This document shows, piece after piece, positions 45,483-55,831 of a DNA stretch of 64,000 nt; within the stretch, counting starts at the first letter, position 1, and each line of letters begins with the position of its first letter. The translations under genes and the position numbers were made by a program. The notes under the pieces were generated by a model. That model saw nothing but the letters and a program-made list of their open reading frames with translations, had not been told where the DNA came from and made no database searches. Source of the DNA: Flectonema sp. DT1601 (taxonomy: Eukaryota > Euglenozoa > Diplonemea > Diplonemida > Diplonemidae); NCBI GenBank assembly GCA_964019425.1, contig OZ025828.1:620001-684000 (forward strand), in the 5' to 3' direction.

Positions 45483-46371
45483 AAATTCTCAAATTAACGG
45501 GAATGTGCTGCAACTGTATTTTTTGTATCATTTTTTCCCCCTCCCCTCCTTCTCTTTTTTTATATTTGTAAATGAACGAAATCGGGACCGCAGACCGCAC
45601 AGGGAGATCACCTACCCATCTTGGTCAATAATTAATTATTTTTGTACTTCCGTCTGAAAAACTTGATTTTTCTTTTCTTTTTTTTTTTTGATTTGAAGCA
45701 AGGGGTAAAAAATAAGATATATAATTACACAATTTTGGTTGTATCTCAACTTCTTCTTTGCTTCACAATTTCTTTTAGAGTATTCTTTTTTCTTATTTAT
45801 TTTTTCTTAAAATCACACACCCCGACTAAATTGAGTTGCTTATTTCTTCTGACGCTATATAGAATCCCTAGGCTCTGCGTAGTTTGGTTTTTTTTTTTTT
45901 TTTTTTTTTATGTTGATCAATTTGAAAAATTTATTGTTTGCTTGGCAATCCTCACTGTTTCATTTAAGTTTGAGTCGGTTAGAGTCATGTTGTAAAAAAA
46001 AGTTTTCCATTCTTTTTTTTTAAATTCCCAAAATAGCAAACTAATAAGGATCGCAGGTGAAGCACTTTAGACATTAGCGAGACTGTCGTTGATATTTTTG
46101 TTAAAAAAAAAAAAAGAAACGAAAAAAAATTGTTTGTCTATTCACCTTATTTATTTTTATTTTTTTATTTTTATGTATGTTGACATTTCTTTTAATTATT
46201 TGTGATTTTATTAGTGTTTTTCTCAAACTATGTCAAATATTAACTTTTCTTTATCAGGTTCAGTTCGTACATCAAATCACAAACAGAATAGCATCAAACA
46301 GCGGTTGACCTGTTGTACTTCATTCATTAATAGTAACGTCATACCTTACAGGCATCTCAAATAGTTATAAA
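45483..46371. other. Intergenic
   Basis: T-rich spacer with long T runs near 45680 and 45890-45909 and an A run near 46102. A CTTACAG acceptor-like site ends at 46351. A 117-codon frame at 45642-45995 is low-complexity Phe-rich translation. Confidence 0.6.
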
Positions 46372-48813
46372 ATGCTCCGCACGACAAACCGCAAGGTACC
46401 ATTATTCCTGTGTAAACGTTATGTTCACAGCACTCCAACACAGCTTCGTGCTGGACCACCAGTTCACACTGAGAAGACTGTCGGTGAAGCTGGGGGACCA
46501 ACAGAGGTATTTGCAAACAATCCTCCTATAACTTTAGATCAAAGAAAGTCAATGTCTACGGTTGCTACTACACAACAACATGAGAATGACAGAGCGTCAT
46601 TCGTGTTGGTACACGTTCCAGGACAAGAGATTGTTATGGGATCTTACCATCCTTGTGGTGCTCTCTTTGAATGTACTATTTCTTTAAATAGAGCGAGGGA
46701 TTGTATTTATCGACTCAGGGATATTTTAGAATCAAACGGTATCGCTGTAAGATCACTCGGAGAGGTACTTCGAATGGGACACTTCAGTGAAGACAGAGAG
46801 AGATTAAAGGGCATGGCATCACACTCTCTAACATACAAAGTAGCAGCTGAAGATGTTGGAAGCCTCCAGGGTGAGGAAATCCGTTTAACATCAGAACAAT
46901 ACAAAGATGATGTTGTTGGAGGTTTAGATGTTCGTGACTTGGTTGATGTTATTGTAACTCAACCAACTGTTTACTTAGCAAAGTCTGGAAATAACACTCC
47001 TCTAAAATCAACACAATACACATTCAAACCTTTATCAAACTTAATCTTTACACGTGATCAAATGATTGTAACCGCTGCTGGTGCCGTCCTCGCCAACTTG
47101 AATTCCGCTCAAAGAGAACCTGAAGTAAATGTTGTTCAGTTCTGTTTGGAAAAGTTAGGTCTCAACGTCCTTGGAAAGATTGAAGCTCCAGGAACACTAG
47201 AGGGAGGTGATTTCTATCCTTGTGGAACTGACTTGTGTTTTATCGGAATGGGTATCAGAACAAATGATCATGCAATCCAATACATGATGAAGAAGAAGAT
47301 GTTTGGAACCAGACGTGTTGCAGTTGTAGCTGATTTATTTGATAGAAATCAAGCAAGAATGCACCTCGACTGCGTAGCCAACATCGCATCTGACAACTGT
47401 TGGGTAGTTAGAGAATCTATTTTAGGAAAGTTAAACCCAAAGAGAAGACTTGTGACTGAATACATTCTCAATGAAGCTACTGGTGAGTACCGTCCTTCAA
47501 TTGAACATATGGAGTTTGGAGAATATTTAACTAGAAATGGGTTTCATATTATTCCTGCTTCTGAGCAAATGGCTGACGATTTGGGGATCAACTTCATCAA
47601 CATGGGAGATGGTCAATTAATCTGTCCTGACGAAGCTATGGCTGAACAGATTGAATCCTTTCCTCACTTCCATGGAAAGGTTCACCACCTCGACTACCGT
47701 GAAGTTTGTAAGATGTACGGAGCTGTTCACTGTACTACTCAGGTATTCAGAACTCCTAGAGATTCTTATGACATCCTCGCAACTGAGAATGTTGCTATTG
47801 AGTCCGGCACTATCGTTAATGGCTCAGAGGCTGAAGAGAACAGCCTGGCAAATTTCGCTGAAAAGATTGATATTTTCCGTCCGACAATAACAAGCCAAAG
47901 CACTGACAGGGTTCTCCTAGTCGCACCAACACAGTTCAGACAAAACAATGAGACGATTGAAGACAACGACTTTATGTTGAGAGACAAGGTATTGACAAGT
48001 AAAACTGACATCGATATTATTGACGCAGCGTGTGAGGAATTTCAGAGTTTGTACTCTACTCTTCTAGCTGAGGGTATTAACATTCAGCTGTACCACCATG
48101 AGCCATACCATGGTACTCCAGATGCTTGCTTTCCTAATAATTGGTTCTCTACTCATGTTAATGAGAATGGATCTTCATCATTGGCATTGTACCCAATGGC
48201 TCATCCAAGTAGAAGACGTGAAAGAAGACCAGATATCTTAAAATATTTGAATTCAATTACTACGGAAGTTGTTGACATGAGTGATCATGAAGACGAAGGA
48301 AGATTCTTAGAAGGAACTGGCTCAATGGTATTAGACAGAACTAACAAGGTCGCCTACGCTGTAATTAGCTCTCGTACTGATGCAATGGTTCTTGATGAGT
48401 TTTGTAAGAAGTTTGGATACAAAGCATTCTCTTTCGAAACTGATCCTGCCCTTAACATGTACCACACGAATGTTATGATGTCCATCGGTACTAATTACGC
48501 TGCTGTTTGCTTTGATTACATTCACGATAAGAATGTAAGTCTCAATCTGTACAAGCAACTTAAAAAGACTGGAAGACAAGTTATTTCACTCACCAAAGAC
48601 CAATGCAGCAACATGGCTGGTAACATTCTCGAACTTAGATCTGCTAAGGGAGAGATCTTTGTTGCTATGTCCGACAGAGCTTACAGAGCATTCACTAAAG
48701 AACAGTTATACACTTTGTTACAATGTGTCGATCATGTTGTTCATCCTTCCTACAATACGATTGAGACTCTAGCTGGTGGATCGATCAGGTGTTCGATTGC
48801 TGAAATCTTTTAA
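46372..48813 (+). CDS. Arginine deiminase fused to CtlX-type citrulline hydrolase
   Basis: 813 residues, single exon, two enzymes of the guanidino-modifying superfamily in one chain. The first 35 residues are basic and rich in Ser/Thr (LRTTNRKVPLFLCKRYVHST), like a mitochondrial presequence. Residues about 75-500 are arginine deiminase: FTRDQ (Asp229), LEGGDF (Glu277), RMHLD (His331, Asp333) and the nucleophile in AVHCTTQVF (Cys454). Residues about 510-813 match CtlX (citrulline ureidase): TPDACFPNNWFSTH (from 582), FLEGTGS (Glu647), MYHTNVMM (His698) and SIRCSIAEIF (Cys807). All expected catalytic residues are present. The chain could turn arginine to citrulline and then to ornithine, releasing ammonia and CO2 without the ATP-yielding OTC/carbamate kinase step. 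The two-step activity is inferred. Confidence 0.88.
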   Translation: MLRTTNRKVPLFLCKRYVHSTPTQLRAGPPVHTEKTVGEAGGPTEVFANNPPITLDQRKSMSTVATTQQHENDRASFVLVHVPGQEIVMGSYHPCGALFECTISLNRARDCIYRLRDILESNGIAVRSLGEVLRMGHFSEDRERLKGMASHSLTYKVAAEDVGSLQGEEIRLTSEQYKDDVVGGLDVRDLVDVIVTQPTVYLAKSGNNTPLKSTQYTFKPLSNLIFTRDQMIVTAAGAVLANLNSAQREPEVNVVQFCLEKLGLNVLGKIEAPGTLEGGDFYPCGTDLCFIGMGIRTNDHAIQYMMKKKMFGTRRVAVVADLFDRNQARMHLDCVANIASDNCWVVRESILGKLNPKRRLVTEYILNEATGEYRPSIEHMEFGEYLTRNGFHIIPASEQMADDLGINFINMGDGQLICPDEAMAEQIESFPHFHGKVHHLDYREVCKMYGAVHCTTQVFRTPRDSYDILATENVAIESGTIVNGSEAEENSLANFAEKIDIFRPTITSQSTDRVLLVAPTQFRQNNETIEDNDFMLRDKVLTSKTDIDIIDAACEEFQSLYSTLLAEGINIQLYHHEPYHGTPDACFPNNWFSTHVNENGSSSLALYPMAHPSRRRERRPDILKYLNSITTEVVDMSDHEDEGRFLEGTGSMVLDRTNKVAYAVISSRTDAMVLDEFCKKFGYKAFSFETDPALNMYHTNVMMSIGTNYAAVCFDYIHDKNVSLNLYKQLKKTGRQVISLTKDQCSNMAGNILELRSAKGEIFVAMSDRAYRAFTKEQLYTLLQCVDHVVHPSYNTIETLAGGSIRCSIAEIF

Positions 48814-50097
48814 GAAATTTCTCTCAGAAACAATGAATTGCAACATAAAAAGAAGCATACTGTTGATTTACCCTTAACCAAGTAATTCTTGTCTTTCATT
48901 CAATCTCCTAGTAAGGGACCTGTGTGCTCAGTGAAAAGATCCACAGCATTAAAAAAAAAAGAACAAAAAAAAAAAAAAAAAACGTATTGCTAGTGCTTTG
49001 CATTAACAAAGAAAAAAAAAAAAAAAAAAAAAGAGCAACAACAATAACAAAAAACGTTGAAACTATAAAACATCCGAAGAAAAAGGAAACGAAAGTGAAC
49101 TGAGAATGACACGATGTCGAAATATTGTTTTGTGACATGAAAAAAATAACTGACCTGGGCCCAAAGGGAGGTTTATAAGTGTTGTCAATATTGTTGTTGA
49201 ATTCAATGAATCCAGTTAAGGAATGAAAAGAAGAAAATGGAGGAAAGAAGGAAAAAAAAAAAAAAAAAAACGTTTTACCCACATCATCCCAACGGAAAGG
49301 TGACTGCTACCTCGATGCATGCTCACTACAATTCACCTGTTTAGGGCAGGTTCTGAACTCCCATTCCAAGCACCCACAATTTATTTCGTCTGCGTTTTTT
49401 TTAATTTTTTTTTTGGTTTTGTAATATTATTTTACGCGGCAAAACTCCACACGATGGTCACTAGCAAAAGACAGTTGTTGAAACAAAAGTGATCCATAAC
49501 CCGTTCTATTCTTTTTCAGAAATCTGGGGAAATTCTCGCTGTGTGACAACATCAAGAACAAGAAGGTCATCGTATTTCATAATAGTCATAACGTCGGACC
49601 TGTTGTTTACTAACTTTGACAAGCGCTATTCATGTTTTTAACTTAAAGTCAGAAAGCATGTTGTTGGATTTTTTATGAGCTTGAAGGAGATTAAGGATGA
49701 CTGTCTTTGTTTTCACCCCCCTCTTACTTTAAGTATGCCCAAACAGTTAACCCCCTCTTTTTTTTTTTCTTCCAGTAGTGCCGTTTTCCGACCTTGCTGA
49801 CCTCACAACGTGAATTTCTTGTTACAGTGTAGTTGGCAAAGCAACGTCAGACTTGAATGCTATGAACCACTTCCTGCACCTGCATGGTAGAGGAAGTTTG
49901 CAACTTTCCGAAAGGGGGAAAAAAAAAAAAATAATAAAAAAAATAGAGGATCTAATTTTTGGTTCTATTTGAAATTACTGACTTCCAGTTCAGTAATCAT
50001 GTACTACAGCATTGTGATGAGTAATATATTCAAAATTTTGTAATAAAAAATACCTTTTTGTCCTTAAAACAGCCATCACATCTCTTATTTAGTAGAA
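48814..50097. other. Intergenic
   Basis: AT-rich spacer with A runs at about 48950-48982, 49012-49032 and 49250-49270. Near 50045-50072 a CTTAAAACAG acceptor-like site closes the spacer. No coding domain or RNA seen. Confidence 0.6.
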
Positions 50098-50106
50098 ATG
50101 GTTTGA
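50098..50106 (+). promoter_or_regulatory. Two-codon upstream ORF overlapping the main start
   Basis: ATG GTT TGA at 50098-50106 ends in a stop whose last A is the first base of the main ATG (TGATG). It lies downstream of the acceptor-like CAG at 50072, so it should be in the mature leader. Such overlap can couple termination to reinitiation. Function is inferred. Confidence 0.55.
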
Positions 50107-50906
50107 TGACTAGTTTACGTTCTGTTGATACGAATGGTTTTAGAAAGGAAAGGAGACGCATTGACTTCACAGATCCGACTTCGTGGGGAGGGTTGAGTGC
50201 TTCAGTCAAACGAAGCAGGAGTACTGACAGACCAAGAAGTGTTAGGTCAGAAAGAGATCATTATGTACCAAGAAGTACACGAGTTGATAGATCAAAGGGA
50301 GCTTTTCGGTATCGAGAATCACCAGCACCTGTTCCGCTAGAGCCTCCAGTTCCGGTTCCACAAACAGCACCTATCACATCCGGGTTCTTACTCGATTCAC
50401 CTAAGGGTTCTGTTTCGTCACTTTCTCTTCGTGATTCTGTAAAGTCTCCTCAAAAACGTTTTTGCTCTTTAAACTCTGGAGATGAGAGACAAGCATCAGT
50501 TCCGTTTAAATTACCCGAACGTGAGACATCACTAACGAGAATGTCTTCAGGTTCTGGTTCGTATATCGAAGGAGGAAGTAGGAACCAAAGTCCATCAATT
50601 TCAGCTAGGCGACTGTTTACTAAAAATATAATAAACAACAACATCAACAACAGTAGTGTTGTTACCGTTCCTGTTCAGAATATTATCCGCACTCCTTCGC
50701 ATAGGTCTACTCCTGATTCTAGAACAGAATCTGTAGTGTCACCGATACCTCCTCCACCTCCACCTAACCCTCGAAGATTTGTTAAAAGAGATTCACCGTG
50801 TCTCTATTACCGTAAAGGATGTTGTGTAAAGGGTGAGCAGTGTAGATTCTTGCATAATGACGTTAGCGAAGAGGTCAAAGAACCGGATCAACTCTCTGCT
50901 TCTTAA
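50106..50906 (+). CDS. CCCH zinc-finger protein
   Basis: 266 residues, single exon. The first in-frame ATG is at 50106 (MTSLRSVDTNGF). Most of the protein is a Ser/Arg/Pro-rich disordered region (RSRSTDRPRSVRSER; PVPLEPPVPVPQ; PPPPPPNPRR). Near the C-terminus stands one CCCH finger, PCLYYRKGCCVKGEQCRFLH, with C-X7-C-X5-C-X3-H spacing. This finger binds single-stranded RNA in TTP/CPSF30-type proteins. Kinetoplastids have many single-finger CCCH regulators of mRNA fate, which would fit a genome that lacks transcriptional control; this parallel is inference. Confidence 0.8.
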   Translation: MTSLRSVDTNGFRKERRRIDFTDPTSWGGLSASVKRSRSTDRPRSVRSERDHYVPRSTRVDRSKGAFRYRESPAPVPLEPPVPVPQTAPITSGFLLDSPKGSVSSLSLRDSVKSPQKRFCSLNSGDERQASVPFKLPERETSLTRMSSGSGSYIEGGSRNQSPSISARRLFTKNIINNNINNSSVVTVPVQNIIRTPSHRSTPDSRTESVVSPIPPPPPPNPRRFVKRDSPCLYYRKGCCVKGEQCRFLHNDVSEEVKEPDQLSAS

Positions 50907-51214
50907 TATCTCCCTACACAACATCTTAATGTATTGTACGTCTTCATCATTCGGTTGTACACTTTCTTTATAGGTTTCTTTTTTTTTTCGCACGCGGATT
51001 TCATTTTTTCGATAGTTTTGTATGATTTTACTTCATTATATCTGTTTGGCTGTCTCGTTACGTTTATTTCGGCTATAAAAAATATTCACATTATTACCAG
51101 GGATTGTACAACTATGAAACACTTTTTTGTTTTGTATGTATTGCGTTAAAGATTTCTTATGATAATTATTCTCTCAGTACTCGGCGGAGTCTTTTTTTTT
51201 AATTTTTTTTTTTT
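50907..51214. other. Intergenic
   Basis: AT-rich spacer. TTCTCTCAG ends at 51178; a T12 run at 51203-51214 directly touches the kinesin start codon. Confidence 0.6.
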
Positions 51215-53599
51215 ATGTCGTCAACGAATGTTCAAGTTCTTGTACGATGTCGTCCACCATTAGAACACGAGAGTGACTCTCCATGCAATTTGATTCAATG
51301 TGAAGACAATACAATACGAGTGCAGTATGCATCTGCAACTGATAAAGTTTTTAGTTTCGATAAAGTACTCGATGGATACGCAGGACAGGAAGACGTATTT
51401 GAGTACACAAGCCCTCTAGTCGATCACGCTTTAGATGGTTTGCACGCAACGATATTCGCTTATGGTCAAACTGGTGCTGGTAAGACTTTTACAATGGAAG
51501 GATTTGATTATTTTGGAGGAAATGTTGAAAATAGTGCAAAACTCCGTCCCAATTTAGATACGGCAAAACACAAACATGGGATCATTCCAAGAGCAGTAGA
51601 GGCTCTGTATGACAGAGCTCATCAAAGAATGAACAAATCCAGTTCAGTAAAATACAATATAAAATGTTCATACTATCAAATTTATAATGAAAAAGTCTTT
51701 GATCTATTGAACAGTCCTTGGCAGACAGGGAATCGAACTCAAAGAGAAAAAGTTGATCCAAACAGAGGACTTCGCATCCGATGGAGTAAGAACAACACAT
51801 TCTATGTTGAAAATCTGTTTATATATGAGTGTGATACAGCAGCTCAAGTAAGAGAGTTATTCTCAGCTGGAGTTAAGAATAAAGCAATGGGTTCTCATCA
51901 TATGAACCTGCAGTCTTCACGATCACATTCTGTTTTTACTCTTTACATAGAATCATACGATACGGGTAACCCTGAGTGTATTATTAGATCAGAATTAACT
52001 TTAGTTGACTTAGCTGGATCTGAAAAACTTACATTAATGTCAAAAAATCCATCTCAAAAACTTCTTCAAGAATCAATTGAAATAAACGCATCCCTACTCG
52101 CTCTTGGTAAAGTTATATCTGCTTTAGGAAGTGGATCAAAAAACCAACACATTCCATACAGAGATGCAAAATTAACGAAACTTTTAAAACACTCATTAGG
52201 AGGCAATAGTTTAACCTTGATGGTTGCATGCATCAATCCTTGTGATGCTTATTTAGAAGAAACAGTTTCGACTTTATTTTATTCTGGTCGTGCTCGTAAC
52301 ATAAGAAATGATCCAAGAATAAATGAAGATAGCAAGACTGCTTTGATTCGTTCTTTAAGAGCTGAAATTATATCATTGAAAACTGAATTATCTCATTATA
52401 GAAAACTTGCATCTGGTATTGAACAGAATGGGCAAGGACAGTCTGTTTCACCTGTTGGATTTGAAAACAGACCTCACACCGCAGATCCATCAATGTTATC
52501 GGGAGGTCAAAAAGAAAGCGTTGATTATTTGGGTGAGAAACTTGTCGATTCAGTAAAAATGTTAAAAGACATCATTGTGGTGAATGGTCAACTTAGAGAA
52601 GCCTTTGATGAACTTACTCGTAGAGAGACTGAAGCAGAAACAAGCGTTGGTCAATTAAACGAAGAAAACGTCCAACTCCGAGAGAGGATCGAATTATTGG
52701 AATCCATAGTAATGCAAGAAGACAATGAGAAAACAGATGTCAGAAGAAGCAGTAACAATTCTAGTTCTGTAAAACATGCTGATGAACCACATGGATCTCG
52801 TGGTAACCAAACTACATCACAACCAGTTCCAGTACATAATAATGGAAATAGTCATCAACAGCAAACAGATGCTCCTTATAGAAGAGGTTTGTCAGGGAGA
52901 AAAGCCTTAGAAAAATATCGAACAAAATACAAACAATATAAAGTCCCCAGTTATGACGACTACTACTCTATAGCTGCTACTCGTAGGAGATCAGAGTCAC
53001 GAAATCCCAAAACTAACATTCGTCGTAGCAGCAGCGGAACTGCTCCTAACGTGAGACAACCAAAACAAAATGTTAATCCACAACAACGAGCGTTTGAAGG
53101 TATTAAATTAAAACATCACGTTCAACAACCGCTATTTACAAGACGTCAGGATGTTCCTACAGCTGGAATGGGTTTACAATCTGCTGCCGCCATCGCATTA
53201 GAGTACAGTCAAGCACAACAATTACCTAGAGCTGCCTACCTATCAGGTAATGGTAATGGACAACAAGGAGGATTATCGCAATCGGTATCATCCCCAATGA
53301 TGTTGTCGTCGATACATAATAGCGGAGATTCTGATTTGGATGCCAGACGCCGATCTCGTCAGCAACGTGCAGCTCAATTAGAAGCCCAGCATCGTCAACT
53401 TCAACAGCGACATGCTGGTAACAGTTATCCACCTCCTTCGTTTACTCCTCAAGTTCCTTCTCGTCTACCAGACCCTTCACCTACTTATGGTCATGAGGGA
53501 TACCTTACTAGTGAAGAAGCTAGTAACATATTCACTGCTGATCAGATTGCAAAATTAAACAGACGTAAACAACAAGAACGTATCAGTAGAGGATACTAA
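51215..53599 (+). CDS. Kinesin with N-terminal motor domain
   Basis: 794 residues, single exon. The motor fills residues 6 to about 370 with all hallmark motifs: VLVRCRPP, the P-loop GQTGAGKTFTM, switch I SSRSHSVF, switch II VDLAGSEK, and HIPYRDAKLTKLLKHSLGG. An insert of about 30 residues sits after the P-loop helix (GFDYFGGNVENS onward), and another (SPWQTGNRTQREK) interrupts loop L5/L6 territory. A short coiled coil follows (residues about 440-510). The C-terminal 270 residues are Gln/Ser/Arg-rich and disordered, ending in a small basic helix (ADQIAKLNRRKQQER). ATP hydrolysis residues are intact, so it should walk towards microtubule plus ends. I cannot place it in a numbered kinesin family. 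Confidence 0.92.
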   Translation: MSSTNVQVLVRCRPPLEHESDSPCNLIQCEDNTIRVQYASATDKVFSFDKVLDGYAGQEDVFEYTSPLVDHALDGLHATIFAYGQTGAGKTFTMEGFDYFGGNVENSAKLRPNLDTAKHKHGIIPRAVEALYDRAHQRMNKSSSVKYNIKCSYYQIYNEKVFDLLNSPWQTGNRTQREKVDPNRGLRIRWSKNNTFYVENLFIYECDTAAQVRELFSAGVKNKAMGSHHMNLQSSRSHSVFTLYIESYDTGNPECIIRSELTLVDLAGSEKLTLMSKNPSQKLLQESIEINASLLALGKVISALGSGSKNQHIPYRDAKLTKLLKHSLGGNSLTLMVACINPCDAYLEETVSTLFYSGRARNIRNDPRINEDSKTALIRSLRAEIISLKTELSHYRKLASGIEQNGQGQSVSPVGFENRPHTADPSMLSGGQKESVDYLGEKLVDSVKMLKDIIVVNGQLREAFDELTRRETEAETSVGQLNEENVQLRERIELLESIVMQEDNEKTDVRRSSNNSSSVKHADEPHGSRGNQTTSQPVPVHNNGNSHQQQTDAPYRRGLSGRKALEKYRTKYKQYKVPSYDDYYSIAATRRRSESRNPKTNIRRSSSGTAPNVRQPKQNVNPQQRAFEGIKLKHHVQQPLFTRRQDVPTAGMGLQSAAAIALEYSQAQQLPRAAYLSGNGNGQQGGLSQSVSSPMMLSSIHNSGDSDLDARRRSRQQRAAQLEAQHRQLQQRHAGNSYPPPSFTPQVPSRLPDPSPTYGHEGYLTSEEASNIFTADQIAKLNRRKQQERISRGY

Positions 53600-54212
53600 A
53601 CACTCAACACCCCTTCCGGGGTGGGTTGGTCGGTTGTTACGAATTGCATCTTCATTTCAGTTCCTACCTTTAAAAAAAAAAAAAAAAAAAAAAAAAAGTC
53701 ATTTTTTTTTTAAATTTAATTTTGTTACGTTGCTTAGATCCTAACTGAAAGAGAGAAAGAAAAAAAAACAACAACAACTACTTACAGATAACATTTTTAA
53801 AAAGAAATTTTTAAAAAAAAAAATAGTTCTTTGCAACATAAGACGAATACTTTTCCCTGAAAAGAAGCTTTAGAAACGGAGGCATTCTCCACTCTCCCCG
53901 GCTTCATACGGCTTCATATTTTTTTCTGATTGTAATTTTATAAGTCATTTCTTTTCGTAATGCAAATGGTAATTTAATGGTTTTTTTTTCCCCCTCTTTT
54001 TTTCCTTCAGCTGAAACCGGAAACATCAAACTAAGTTGGAAAACAAAGAGTGTTGGAAGCTAACAAAAATATCCGAAACAGTACGTAAGACAACAGGTAA
54101 GCGGAAATACCGCGGACAAGCAAAAACTACGCTGCCTATGTTACCTTGGCCTTTTTTTTCACGTTTCAGATTCGCAATAATATTATTATTTTTTCCCCCT
54201 CAGAGTACGATA
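53600..54212. other. Intergenic plus probable 5' UTR
   Basis: A run of about 26 A lies near 53671-53697. TTCCTTCAG ends at 54010 and may be a leader acceptor. Between it and the next ATG a second splice pair is visible (see the intron entry). Confidence 0.55.
54097..54203 (+). other. Probable 5' UTR intron
   Basis: GTAAGC at 54097 and TTTTTTCCCCCTCAG ending at 54203 form a good donor/acceptor pair, with a long pyrimidine tract unlike the A-rich acceptors of the coding introns. The acceptor is nine bases before the ATG. It could equally be the leader acceptor. Confidence 0.5.
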
Positions 54213-55562
54213 ATGCCTGGTAAGAAAGACAAGAAGAAACGACAAGAAGTTGAACCAGAGCCTCTAAAACCTGATGACGTCGAGTACGACAAGGAATCTC
54301 TTAAGGTTAAAATTGCGACATACGAAATGAAAATAATAAGACTTCGACGAGAGAATATTGAACTGGCTGACAAAGTGGAACGTTTGGAAAAGGAAATGAC
54401 TGATGTTAAAGGGCAGTCGTATGAAACTTTTCAAAGACTTACTAAAAAACTTGATATCTTGGAAAAAGAATCTGTTAAGATGAAATACGAAGCCGTACAA
54501 AACGAAGAAGACAAAGCTAGAGTTGAGTCTGACTTACGAAACCAAATGAATCAAGATCAGGAAGAAATGAATGGTTCAAAACAAGAATTAATATCTGAAA
54601 TCGCGGAACTAAAAACAAAACTCGAAGAAGTCGCTCAATTCCGTCGTGATAAAGATTCGATGGTTACTAACATTAATGAGTTGGAATCTTCAATTCAACA
54701 AAATAAAATAACTCATTCACAAGAATTAGATAAACTACACGACATTCATAAAGAAGAAAGAGAACAACTCCGTGAAGACACAATCAAGAAATGGAGAAAA
54801 ACTCGTTTAGAAGTTTATAAACTAACTGAAGACCACCTTCAAACAAAAACACAACAAACTATTCAAGAAAATGAAAAGCTCACAAGAGACTTGGATGTCT
54901 ATGCGAGAGAAGCGAGAGAAATGATTCGTCACAACAGTAAACTAATAGACGACAACACATCAACAAAACGTTCATTAGAAATAGAACAACGAAGTGTTTC
55001 TGAACTAATGGAAAAGAGTCAACAGCAACAACGAGCAATTCGAAATTTGGTACAAAAATTAAAAAGTTATGAAGAGCTCTACAAACAAGGACAACAAGAC
55101 AGAGACACTGAAAAGAATCAACGCATCATCAGCATGGGAGAGACTATTGACAGCCAGTACGACATCATTCTCGACTTAAAGAAACAATTGGATGAAGAAT
55201 CCTTTGCTTCAAGAAGTTGTCAAAAACAACTTGACGCAGTTAAACATGAATCCGTTATGAAGACACATTCAATAACTGATGCACAACAATTCTTATTACG
55301 TTGCTTTGAGGATGTCAAGCAACAAGGAACCCTCACTGGAAGAGGTCGTTCTCTTACTGAATTAAAAGAACCTGACAGACTATTGGCTATTGAGTACATT
55401 CGTAGGAAGTTTGACGGATTTGAATCTGGATTTTGTCCAAAGCCTCCCCCAGCTGATGATTTCCAGACACCCATCCGTCCGCAGATTGCAGCCCGTTCCC
55501 CAGCCATTAAAAAGGTTCACCCCGACTGTACTTTACCGGAATCACTTCCTAATATTATTTAG
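54213..55562 (+). CDS. Long coiled-coil protein, possible basal body/axonemal protein
   Basis: 449 residues from the ATG at 54213 (MPGKKDKKKRQEVEPE), single exon. After a basic start the protein is an almost unbroken coiled coil from about residue 28 to 360 (KIIRLRRENIELADKVERLE; IAELKTKLEEVAQFRRD; NEKLTRDLDVYAREAREMI). The C-terminus is compact and ends in a Pro-rich tail (KPPPADDF, RPQIAARSPAIKK). The opening Lys-rich stretch followed by a continuous coiled coil resembles CCDC/CFAP proteins such as BBOF1 (DUF4515), but the match is weak. The neighbouring kinesin and EF-hand kinase make a cytoskeletal role plausible. Confidence 0.75.
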   Translation: MPGKKDKKKRQEVEPEPLKPDDVEYDKESLKVKIATYEMKIIRLRRENIELADKVERLEKEMTDVKGQSYETFQRLTKKLDILEKESVKMKYEAVQNEEDKARVESDLRNQMNQDQEEMNGSKQELISEIAELKTKLEEVAQFRRDKDSMVTNINELESSIQQNKITHSQELDKLHDIHKEEREQLREDTIKKWRKTRLEVYKLTEDHLQTKTQQTIQENEKLTRDLDVYAREAREMIRHNSKLIDDNTSTKRSLEIEQRSVSELMEKSQQQQRAIRNLVQKLKSYEELYKQGQQDRDTEKNQRIISMGETIDSQYDIILDLKKQLDEESFASRSCQKQLDAVKHESVMKTHSITDAQQFLLRCFEDVKQQGTLTGRGRSLTELKEPDRLLAIEYIRRKFDGFESGFCPKPPPADDFQTPIRPQIAARSPAIKKVHPDCTLPESLPNII

Positions 55563-55831
55563 TTCAAAATAATATTTACACAAAACTAACTTCTTTATGT
55601 TATTTCAGCTGCTGTACGAGGTTACCTTTCTGGGACTACCTCGAGTTCGGTTTCTTGTTCTAAAAATGTGTCTTTTCGATTTTACATTTTAGTGAAAAAG
55701 CTTCTTTTCCTTCTCCAGAACAATAACAAAAAATGACGTATAAGAATTTTAAGAGAGTTGTTTCAAGCTTTCAGTTTAACCTTTTTACTTAATATTAATC
55801 ATTACTTCCCTAATAGCCATTGCACAATAAC

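Noticed and set aside
54213-55562. Firm assignment as BBOF1
   Set aside because: Coiled-coil composition alone drives the resemblance; no diagnostic block could be confirmed by eye.
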